Under the pieces are notes generated by a model. The model worked only from the letters and a program-made list of their open reading frames with translations, did not search any database and was not told the DNA's origin. Made by a program: the position numbers and the translations under genes. A stretch of DNA of 11,403 nt from JAJYZP01 sp049964535 (lineage in GTDB: Bacteria > Actinomycetota > Acidimicrobiia > Acidimicrobiales > Acidimicrobiaceae): positions 1 to 11,403 of the forward strand of contig JBMFXG010000080.1 of the NCBI GenBank assembly GCA_049964535.1. Reading direction: 5' to 3'. This document shows, piece by piece, positions 5,098 through 11,403 of this stretch (positions within the stretch are counted from its first letter, which is position 1; every line of letters begins with the position of its first letter).

Positions 5098-5346
5098 ATG
5101 TATGTCTGCTTCAAGCTGCAAATACTTGTTGCGGACGTTGCTCGCAGTCTCTTTGTAGTAAAGACCATCTGGTCCCGTTTAAAGAATTCTTATGGTGAAC
5201 TGTCGTTAACCGAAGTCAAGAAGCTCAAAGAGCTTGAGATGGAGAACCGCAAACGTAAGGATATTGTTGCCGACCAAGCGCTTGGTATCGTTGACGGCAA
5301 AGGAGCCGGCGATCGGAGACTTCTCACCCCAAGAGCGCCTCTCTAG
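5098..5346 (+). pseudogene. IS3 OrfA remnant
   Basis: One open frame reads VADVARSLFVVKTIWSRLKN, the end of an OrfA helix-turn-helix (compare the family pattern ARSLGVSEQTxYRWRNxYG). It is followed by ELSLTEVKKLKELEMENRKR and KDIVADQAL, matching the family leucine-zipper segment (AKRLKELExENxRLKRLVAD). The normal N-terminus is missing or unrecognisable, and after ADQAL the frame drifts into non-family sequence, so a frameshift separates it from the OrfB part. Confidence 0.7.
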
Positions 5347-6140
5347 CACCTTTAGGTTGCTGTCACGGCGTTATGGGGAACGGGTGCGATTGTACTGCAT
5401 CGTGACCGTGCGGCCACCCTACGTAGTGAATCCTAACTGCGCTGTATCTATCTGATGACGAAGCCCTCTTCGATTGGTTGTAGCGTTTCGCTCTTGCCCA
5501 CCCCGGTGGGTTCACAAGCGAACCCACTTCGTTGCGAACGAGGAGGGAGGGATCATGAACTTTACACGTGTTCCTCGGCTCTGGGGAGCAGCTGGCTGCA
5601 GTGTCCCCACCAAGAAGAGGGGAGAGTAACAGCACAAGGCTAGTGTTCGAAACGGTGCGGGAGTCGAGGTCGGTGAACATGCGTCTGGCTGCGGACGTCT
5701 TGCTTTGACGACCGGGGAGCTGCTCTCCCCACTGGTGTTTTACGGTTATGATGCTGTACTCCGCAGGGAACCTCTGGAGTGCAGCATCACGATCCATCGA
5801 CGCAATGGGAGTGCTAGCGCACTTGGATCATCTCGTTACGACCGCAACAGCACCGAAGTATCTCCAAGCTGATTCCGGTTCAGCGTTCCCTCGAGATACC
5901 CCCTCCGATTTCTGCGAGGAGTTGGGAGTAACCCTCTAGTTCACCATCCTAAGGTCACGATGGAAAATGGCAAGGTCGAGTCCTCAACGGAAGATTTAGA
6001 GGGGAGATGTTGAACGGGGACTTCTCGAGAGTATCTCCGAAGCTCGACTCCTCTTGGACTATTGGTAGGTGGAATACAACGAATATCGCCCCCATAGCCC
6101 CTCGTGCTATCTCTCTCCCAAGGAGTTCGTGGCACCACCT
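5303..6140 (+). pseudogene. IS3 OrfB (DDE transposase) remnant in several frames
   Basis: The recognisable pieces, in order, are as follows. GDFSPQERLSSTFRLLSRRYG lies at 5315-5380. EALFDWL is near 5460-5480. A piece at 5504-5629 reads RWVHKRTHFVANEEGGIMNF and then RLWGAAGCSVPTKKRGE, the typical region before the catalytic core. At 5785-5939 come SRSIDAMGVLAHLDHLV, then APKYLQADSGSAF, which aligns with the core motif APxxLRADNGPEF and keeps its Asp, then DFCEELGV. At 5958-6035, MENGKVES and GRFRGEMLNGDFSR match the ENGxxESFNGxxRDExLN region in two frames. At 6036-6136, EARLLLDYW, a stop, then VEYNEYRPHS and YLSPKEFVA match the OrfB C-terminus. Several indels and at least three in-frame stops make this a dead gene. 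The first catalytic Asp is not recognisable. Confidence 0.75.
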
Positions 6141-6927
6141 ATTGCCGTACAGCGACGACACCTCCATAACGCCAAACGGCGACCACGTGTGTCGTGAGAG
6201 CTGTGGGAAGGAATGCTTGCGGCATAACCCATTAGGGCGAAAGACTCTCACCCTTCCGGCTCGTCTTTCCACACTAGAAAACATTGAAGAGAACAGGAGG
6301 GGTTGGAGGAGTACTCCCTACGACGATAACCACTGGCAGAACTCACAGAGACAGGGGATCAGCTATTGGGGACCCCTCGGGTGAAGCATAGATATCCTGA
6401 GATGCATGAAAACCAAGATCAACGCGAACGCTGTAGTCGTTGAGCTACAAGGGGTGGACGCGCATGGCCCCCGCCGATCTAGGTGAAGCTCGACCGTGGT
6501 TCTGAGATCGTTCACTGAGGTTTCGTCTGATACCGCCTCTCTTCATAAGTGGGGCTTCGTGTAGTAAGGAAGGCAGTGGGATGGACCTTGTCGCTTTCGG
6601 CAAGACGCGTATGACATTGAGTGTATGTTCAAGAACGAGATGTCGATCAGTGGAAGTAGAACGCTGGGTCCGCAAGTAGTGCTGTCGGCAATTTTTTCAA
6701 AGGTGATGCCTGGGATCGGGGATAACGCTACGCGGTACCTGGAGGGGCAAGAGATAAGGGTGTAGTGAGTTAGGTGAGCACATCTGCTGTGTCGATAGCG
6801 GGGTGATCTGCGTTCACGAAGCCCGCACGCTTTGTTTCATGGCAATCAACTTCAAGGCAGAGTACATAGAAGTAGTTCGTTCTGCGGTGAGGTAGCCCAA
6901 GTAATGGATGCACTGTCAAAGGTGCCC
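6141..6927. other. Stretch without a convincing gene upstream of the peptidase
   Basis: The first 230 bases are probably the tail of the IS3 relic and its former flank. A minus-strand frame (6675-6445, with HLVLEHTLNVIRVLPKATRS) is open for 76 codons but has no ribosome binding site and ends in arginine-rich sequence. It could be a remnant. A 5-bp hairpin TGTAG/CTACA sits near 6431-6450. I could not identify a clear promoter for the peptidase gene, although GAGG and AAAGG motifs precede its possible starts. Confidence 0.35.
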
Positions 6928-9039
6928 ATGAGATTCTCTGAATCCCTACTAGTGTTGCGAGCTATGGAGAACCTTGAATACCCAGTCACGAGGCGGAGTG
7001 ATGTCGTAGATCACTACTTTGGTGAAGCCGTTGCAGACCCGTATCGATGGCTTGAAGATACTAACAGCGAAGAGACTCGATCTTGGATAGCTTTACAAAA
7101 TGCGTTGACACAAAAGGTACTTGGTGGCATATCAGAGCGCGATTCGATGCGCAACCGAGCTGCAGCGCTGTGGGACTTCCCGAAGGCCGGTGTTCCATTT
7201 CGGCGTGCATCTAACTGGTTTCAGACTCGTAATTCGGGCCTGCAGAACCAGGCCGTTTTGATGGTTGGAGAAGAGCCATGTGGTGAAGCGCGGGTGCTCA
7301 TCGATCCAAATGAGCTGTCAAGCAACGGCACGGTCGCCCTTACGCAGCTTTCGATCTCTCACGACGGTGCCCTAGTCGCGTACGCAGTGAGCGAGGCGGG
7401 ATCGGACTGGATGACCTGGCGTGTGCGAGAGGTTTCCACCGGTCAGGATCTAGAAGACGTGGTGCGGTGGTCCAAGTTCATGTCCGTCTCCTGGCGTCGT
7501 GACAAGAGTGGGTTCTACTATGCCGGGATGGATCAACCCCCTGATTCGGGGGTCTTCCTAGACGAGAGCCGGGGCCGGCGTATCTTTTTTCATCAGCTCG
7601 GTACTCCTCAGAGCAGCGACGAGGAGGTCTTCGGTGCTCCCGATCAACCTGACTGGCTTCCGGTTGTTGAGGTGAGCGATGATGACCGGTACCTGTTTCT
7701 GAGCATCCACAGAGGTACGGGTATCGAGAATATGCTCCTCGTTCGCGACTTAACTGACCCGGTATCGTCGTTTCAATCTCTCTGCGGCGACTTCTCTTGG
7801 AAGGCTCAAGTTGTTGGTAATGAGGGCACGAGAGTATGGTTGCTCACCAATCGAGACGCTGAGCGACAAAAGCTCGTTGCCTTCGACCTCACTCGTCCCG
7901 ATGAGCCGTGGGTGGATGTGATCGAGCAGGGTGAGGACACTCTCTTAGAGGCTCAGATCTGCGGGGGAAAGATCGTCTGCCACTACCTGCGCGATGCTCA
8001 CTCGATCCTTAAGGTGTACGAGCGAGATGGCTCTCCATCTCATGAGGTCGCCGACCTCGGAATCGTCTCCTTGACGCAGGACTCCACGTCCTCCGGCTCG
8101 TTTGAAGGTAGTTCCATTGATGAATGGATCTACTTTCAAGCGGTCTCCTTCACGGAGCCCGGCACGATTTGGCGCCACAGTGTGGAGACCCAGGTCACCG
8201 AGGTGGTCCAGAAATCGGCTTCCATCTTCGACTCGACTGCGTTTGTGACCGAGCGCGTCTTCGTTGAGTCGACCGACGGCACGATGGTGCCCATGTTTCT
8301 GACCCACGGTCGTGATGTCAAACCCAATGGCAATGCAAAAGTCTTGATGTATGGCTACGGGGGCTTTGACATACCGGTAACTCCATCGTTTTCTCTCCTG
8401 TTCGCATCGTGGTTAGATCGCGGCGGCGTTGTTGCGGTCGCGAACTTGCGTGGAGGCGGGGAGTACGGCGCGTCGTGGCACGATGGTGGTCGCCTTGGCA
8501 ATAAGCAGAACGTCTTTGATGACTACTGCGCGTGTGCGCGCTGGCTGACCGCCTCTGGATGGTCGACTCCTGAGCAAACCGCAATCTCCGGAGCTTCAAA
8601 TGGCGGCCTTTTGGTCGGTGCTTGCTTGACACAACACCCCGAACTCTTTGGAGCGGCGATCGCTGATGTTGGGGTCCACGACATGTTGCGCTTCGATAAG
8701 TTCACTGTTGGGTGGGCTTGGTCCAGTGATTACGGGAGCCCAAGCGACCCGGAGCAATATCGTTGGCTGAGGGCCTATTCGCCACTTCATAACGTATCTG
8801 AAGGGACTTGCTACCCCCCAACGCTTGTGCTGACCGGGGATCACGATGATCGCGTCGTACCGGGCCACTCTCTCAAGTTTGCCGCTACATTGCAGGCGGC
8901 TCAGGGATGTGACCGGCCGATACTGTTGCGTGTTGCAGCTTCGACCGGCCATGGCCTTGGGAAGCCAGTGGAGATGCTCGTTGACGAAGTCGTCGACAAG
9001 CTAGCCTTCTTGGAGCTGTCGATGGCTAACGATCGCTGA
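6928..9039 (+). CDS. Prolyl oligopeptidase, S9A serine peptidase
   Basis: A 703-residue enzyme expected to cut short peptides on the carboxyl side of proline. It has no signal peptide, so it is probably cytoplasmic. The N-terminal segment YPVTRRSDVVDHYFGEAVAD then PYRWLED is the family signature. A beta-propeller region (about 75-430) follows, then the alpha/beta-hydrolase domain with NLRGGGEYG near the oxyanion site. The catalytic Ser is in GASNGGLL (Ser557), the Asp in GDHDDRVVP (about 640-641) and the His in STGHG (His675). All three are present in normal order, and the length is normal. Three starts are possible: ATG 6904, 6928 or 6964. I chose 6928 because AAAGG lies 5-6 nt upstream; 6964 begins closest to the conserved family start, so the choice is not firm. 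The gene stands alone and ends at a strong hairpin. Confidence 0.93.
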   Translation: MRFSESLLVLRAMENLEYPVTRRSDVVDHYFGEAVADPYRWLEDTNSEETRSWIALQNALTQKVLGGISERDSMRNRAAALWDFPKAGVPFRRASNWFQTRNSGLQNQAVLMVGEEPCGEARVLIDPNELSSNGTVALTQLSISHDGALVAYAVSEAGSDWMTWRVREVSTGQDLEDVVRWSKFMSVSWRRDKSGFYYAGMDQPPDSGVFLDESRGRRIFFHQLGTPQSSDEEVFGAPDQPDWLPVVEVSDDDRYLFLSIHRGTGIENMLLVRDLTDPVSSFQSLCGDFSWKAQVVGNEGTRVWLLTNRDAERQKLVAFDLTRPDEPWVDVIEQGEDTLLEAQICGGKIVCHYLRDAHSILKVYERDGSPSHEVADLGIVSLTQDSTSSGSFEGSSIDEWIYFQAVSFTEPGTIWRHSVETQVTEVVQKSASIFDSTAFVTERVFVESTDGTMVPMFLTHGRDVKPNGNAKVLMYGYGGFDIPVTPSFSLLFASWLDRGGVVAVANLRGGGEYGASWHDGGRLGNKQNVFDDYCACARWLTASGWSTPEQTAISGASNGGLLVGACLTQHPELFGAAIADVGVHDMLRFDKFTVGWAWSSDYGSPSDPEQYRWLRAYSPLHNVSEGTCYPPTLVLTGDHDDRVVPGHSLKFAATLQAAQGCDRPILLRVAASTGHGLGKPVEMLVDEVVDKLAFLELSMANDR

Positions 9040-9043
9040 GTAC

Positions 9044-9076
9044 AACTGGGAGGAGAGCATCTCTCTCATCCCAGTT
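9044..9076 (+). terminator. Terminator-like hairpin after the prolyl oligopeptidase gene
   Basis: AACTGGGAGGAGAG (9044-9057) pairs with CTCTCATCCCAGTT (9063-9076) at 13 of 14 positions around a 5-nt loop, starting five bases after the stop codon. The trailing T-run is short (TTTG), but position and stem strength support a Rho-independent terminator. Confidence 0.7.
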
Positions 9077-9189
9077 TGTCTACGGATTCATATCGTCGAA
9101 CCATCAGTGTGGAAACTCTGGTTGATGAACTTCCACTTGTTGTGATGCTCGTTGACTTCTGCAGAGCTCGGAACTGAGTTGTCGGTTGC

Positions 9190-9429
9190 GGGCTCTGCTG
9201 GTTCTGTGAGCGATCTAGATCGGTGGATTGTAGGTTATCGACATGGAGGGTCTGTGCCGCCATCGATAACTTTCCCATCGTTGCAGCTCTCGACTGGCTA
9301 CGGGCGGGTCAACGGATCGCAAGCTTGTGAGTCATATTTTCGAATCCAGGTGACTCGTTCGTAACGGCGTGCGAGCAGAAGAGTAGTGTCATGCCCTGTA
9401 CCGAAGACTTCGATCGGCTCGATGCATGA
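9190..9429 (+). pseudogene. Possible decayed gene fragment
   Basis: One plus-strand frame reads AAIDNFPIVAALDWLRAGQR then IASL, a TGA at 9328-9330, and after it VIFSNPGDSF to EDFDRLDA and TGA at 9427. Both sides of the internal stop look protein-like and could be one former gene. The pattern WLRAGxRIAxxxVIxxxGDS faintly recalls XdhC-type proteins (molybdoenzyme maturation), but the match is too short to name it. No start signal is seen. Confidence 0.27.
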
Positions 9430-9475
9430 GAGTAGGCAAGGTTCTCGCTCAGCTACGCCCTTCGGAAAGAACCAA

Positions 9476-9494
9476 GTTGGAAGGCATTCCCAAC
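9476..9494 (-). terminator. Possible terminator of the exported coiled-coil gene
   Basis: Read on the minus strand, GTTGGGAATGCCTTCCAAC forms a 7-bp stem (one G-T pair) with a 5-nt loop, followed by TTGGTTCTTTCC. It lies about 75 nt after the stop of the minus-strand gene. The T-run is imperfect. Confidence 0.4.
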
Positions 9495-9569
9495 CGATGC
9501 ACTACCAAGCCGACTCTTCTCAATGGTGGCAGCGCAGCGGTGCCAGTTGAGCCGAGCTCTCTACGGACT

Positions 9570-10946
9570 CTAGGACCATTGGGGCCAGTTGCTCGAGGTA
9601 AGTCCAGTCGGCGGTCCTGTCAGAACACCTCCAGGGGCTCCAAGGGACTGCAGTAGTTGTGAGAAGTTGTAGCCGTATGCAGTGGAGTTTGCGCCGTAGA
9701 ATTGGCCAGAGGTCGCAGCCATGGTCGTGCCGTCGCCACCGGTGTTTGCCCAACCTGTTTCAATCCCGTCCGCACCGTTGTAGAGCGTGCCCAAGACGGT
9801 AGAGCTTGAAACCGATTGGCCCACCGACACTGCGGGTCGGACCGATTCTGCGACGTAAACGTATTCCCCGCTCGCGGGTCCGCTGGTGAGTTGGTAGGCG
9901 ATGTAAACTCCACTCGGCCACCCTCCGTTGTACACGGAGGTGACAACTCCATTGCCAATAGCGTAAATCGGTCCCACTCCGTTGTAATCAACACCTTGAT
10001 CGATGCGTTCGACAGCGAGCCCACTGATGCTTCTGAGAGGATTGGCGTACGCCCCAGATGAGACCGGTGGGCTAGGGCTTGGGTTTACGTAAACCGGATT
10101 CGAGGTGGGTGGTGGAGCGGTAACGATGGTACGTTGATCGGTGACCTGCTGTGCAGCTGCCTGCTGTGCAGCTGCCTGCTGTGCAGCTGCCTGCTGTGCA
10201 GCCGCCTGCTGTGCAGCCGCCTGGCGAGCCGCTGCCTGCTGTACGGCTGCCTGTTGAGCAGCCGCCTGGCGAGCCGCCGCCTGTTGCGCTGCGATCGCTT
10301 GCTGCTGTTCTTGTTGCGCCACAAGCGTCTGTACGGTCGTACTAGCCGAGCTTAACTTTGCCTGTGCAGTTGTGACAGCGAGCTCGACCGCCGATTGGTC
10401 TCGCTGTGCGGCGGTGGCGGCGTCACGTTGCTGGGTCTGCAAGGTATGGAGCTGCACCATGGTGATCTTGAGCTGCGCAGTCGCTTGCTGGTATTGAAGA
10501 ACTGCTTGTTGCTGGATCGATGATGCCGTGGAAGCGTCTTCTTGTTTGAGAGGAATCGAACTAGGGTTTCCCTGAGCGATGTCAAACCACCAAGGTGATG
10601 TCTCGCCTTGGATGAAGAGGTTAAGCGCCTCAGAGCGAACCTTTAATTTGAGGGTCTGGATCTGACGTCGCTTGACAGCGATACGGTGATGAAGCTGTGT
10701 GATGTGTACCTGAGTCTGCTGGAGTTGTGTTTCGGACTGCTGATACGCAAGGGAGTCGGCCTGAATCTGTAGTCGAAGCTCGTCGATTGACTGGGTGAGT
10801 GCTCGAACCTGTGCCTGTGCGTCTTGAAGGGGGCTCGCTGAGACGGCGGTCGAATGTGCTAGCACGAGACCGACGGTTACGAGCCACATCGAGGCAATGA
10901 ATTTGATTATTCGATGGCGCCCGTGGGCCCGACGCGTCTGATCCAT
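9570..10946 (-). CDS. Exported coiled-coil protein with a degenerate LytM/M23-like domain
   Basis: A 458-residue protein. The N-terminus has basic residues, a hydrophobic core (about 17-30) and a likely cleavage after VSA (Ala37-Ser38). A long Gln-rich coiled coil follows (about 40-215) with the layout of PcsB/FtsX-associated cell-wall hydrolase regulators. Ten AAAQQ-type pentapeptides occupy residues 218-267, then a Pro/Ser linker. The C-terminal domain (about 300-400) has the glycine and beta-strand pattern of LytM/M23 peptidases (QGVDYNG, then PIYAIGNGVVTSVYNGG). However, Arg-Ile-Asp stands where the first zinc His is expected, and YVAES stands at the usual H-x-H, so it is probably not an active zinc peptidase. 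A role as an activator or binder in peptidoglycan remodelling is inferred. The ATG at 10946 is certain: GGAGGTGA lies 4 nt upstream. Confidence 0.82.
   Translation of the reverse strand: MDQTRRAHGRHRIIKFIASMWLVTVGLVLAHSTAVSASPLQDAQAQVRALTQSIDELRLQIQADSLAYQQSETQLQQTQVHITQLHHRIAVKRRQIQTLKLKVRSEALNLFIQGETSPWWFDIAQGNPSSIPLKQEDASTASSIQQQAVLQYQQATAQLKITMVQLHTLQTQQRDAATAAQRDQSAVELAVTTAQAKLSSASTTVQTLVAQQEQQQAIAAQQAAARQAAAQQAAVQQAAARQAAAQQAAAQQAAAQQAAAQQAAAQQVTDQRTIVTAPPPTSNPVYVNPSPSPPVSSGAYANPLRSISGLAVERIDQGVDYNGVGPIYAIGNGVVTSVYNGGWPSGVYIAYQLTSGPASGEYVYVAESVRPAVSVGQSVSSSTVLGTLYNGADGIETGWANTGGDGTTMAATSGQFYGANSTAYGYNFSQLLQSLGAPGGVLTGPPTGLTSSNWPQWS
10146..10295 (-). repeat. Ten tandem 15-bp units encoding Ala/Gln pentapeptides
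   Basis: Plus-strand units of CTGCTGTGCAGCTGC type run without gaps: three identical copies (10146-10190), two that differ by one base (10191-10220), then five more diverged ones. Each encodes (A/V)AA(Q/R)Q-like residues on the minus strand. Because the unit is a multiple of three, gain or loss of units keeps the frame and only changes the spacer length between coiled coil and LytM-like domain. Confidence 0.9.
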
Positions 10947-10971
10947 GTAGTCACCTCCATCTCTCCTAGGA

Positions 10972-10983
10972 ACACAGCTGTGT
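10972..10983. promoter_or_regulatory. 12-bp perfect palindrome upstream of the exported protein gene
   Basis: ACACAGCTGTGT is a perfect palindrome centred about 31 nt upstream of the ATG of the minus-strand gene. The position suits an operator or a 5' leader structure. No regulator is known. Confidence 0.35.
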
Positions 10984-10989
10984 ACTTGA

Positions 10990-11403
10990 GTGGCTTCTCC
11001 CTCGACCGACCCGAGTCAGAATACTCGGAGACCACTCGTGTCTATCGGAATTTTTTGCTTTGGACCTAAGAGCGATGGCCGAGTTCGGGAACTCTTTGAG
11101 ACTCACACGGCCGGAGCGCTTTGCAGTTCCCCTGCTGCAGAGAGATGGGGCCCGTTTTGGCGAGAGCATCTGACCTGCAGTATTGCAGGTAGAAGCTGCT
11201 ATCAATTTTTTCTCACAGCGGTTCTTGGTAAAGGCAAGTCTTGGGTAGCCAGGAGGTGCGTGCCGACGCAGTAGAACCCGGACACGACCTTGTGGGCATG
11301 TAAGGCGCGGTGGAGGTGAGCGGTTTCTAAGCTTCGATCCACCGTAAGTACGTAAAGTCGATCGAGGGTTGCCCGATATTGCCCAAAAGCCGAAGTTGAG
11401 TAG
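10990..11403. other. Right end of window: small inverted repeats, no supported gene
   Basis: Two perfect hairpins are visible: CCGAGT/ACTCGG (11011-11028, 6-nt loop) and ACCTGCA/TGCAGGT (11173-11190, 4-nt loop). A T6 run follows the second after about 17 bases, too far for a classical terminator. Short open frames on both strands (10990-11274 plus, 11205-10966 minus) have no ribosome binding site and poor composition. The motif GGAGGTGAGCGGT at 11312-11324 also occurs at 4003-4015. Confidence 0.35.

Larger units (their letters stand above)
5098..6140 (+). mobile_element. Degenerate relic of an IS3-family element
   Basis: Pieces of both IS3 genes follow each other in order on the plus strand with stops and frame changes between them. 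There is an OrfA-like HTH and leucine-zipper segment, then OrfB pieces from the HTH/basic region through the integrase core to the C-terminal HSxxGYLxPxEF-like ending. I could not fix the inverted ends. A sequence near 6342-6370 (GGCAGAACTC followed by GGGGATCAGC) may be the right end, but no left partner is visible. The copy is certainly inactive. Confidence 0.75.

Noticed and set aside
5955..6284. Minus-strand 109-codon frame and the overlapping plus-strand 125-codon frame (6007-6384)
   Set aside because: Both overlap the IS3 OrfB relic, whose recognisable pieces are in other frames on the plus strand.
9570..10020. Active M23 zinc endopeptidase
   Set aside because: The HxxxD and HxH positions lack histidines in the readable alignment.
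10134..10355. Cysteine/leucine-rich plus-strand frame and a CRISPR-like look of the repeats
   Set aside because: The periodicity is the antisense of Ala/Gln codon repeats; there are no spacers and the repeat is contiguous.

Overview
The window looks like accessory or plastic chromosomal DNA from a bacterium, probably an actinomycete. The clues are GTG and TTG starts, 4-nt start/stop overlaps, a possibly leaderless promoter, an encoded CCA on the tRNA, and protein flavour. An acidophilic Acidimicrobiia-type host would fit, but this is inference and no marker gene settles it.

Layout. Positions 1-657 (minus strand) hold a small acidic protein gene that overlaps a MoaD/ThiS-type sulfur-carrier gene. 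The carrier reads 44 residues past its Gly-Gly, and a third minus-strand reading frame runs off the left edge. A tRNA-Lys(UUU) gene follows at 752-827. A 48-bp near-copy of its 3' half lies at 3617-3664, so the 2.8 kb between them looks like a small integrated element without an integrase. That interval carries an IS4-family insertion sequence (858-2312, 25-bp inverted ends, transposase broken by a +1 shift at a six-base homopolymer). Next is a coding fragment truncated by the IS end, then an RHH antitoxin/Doc toxin pair. From 3665 to about 4200 the DNA looks decayed.

A predicted lipoprotein gene (4211-5005) has a strong internal hairpin. Positions about 5098-6140 hold a heavily frameshifted relic of an IS3-family element in which pieces of OrfA and OrfB can still be read. 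About 0.7 kb without a convincing gene precedes a complete S9A prolyl oligopeptidase gene (6928-9039) that ends at a good hairpin. After a stretch with one possible decayed ORF comes a divergently oriented exported protein (9570-10946, minus). It has a signal peptide, coiled coil, Ala/Gln pentapeptide repeats and a LytM-like C-terminal domain without the expected zinc ligands. The last 450 bases hold small palindromes but no gene I can support.

How the parts relate. The first two minus-strand genes form a coupled unit. The toxin-antitoxin pair is the only intact gene set inside the tRNA-bounded interval and may stabilise it. The lipoprotein, peptidase and exported coiled-coil protein show no obvious shared pathway. 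I see no clear new multi-gene system. The most unusual points are the tRNA-bounded interval, two homopolymer frame switches (MoaD tail and IS4 transposase), and the intragenic hairpin.
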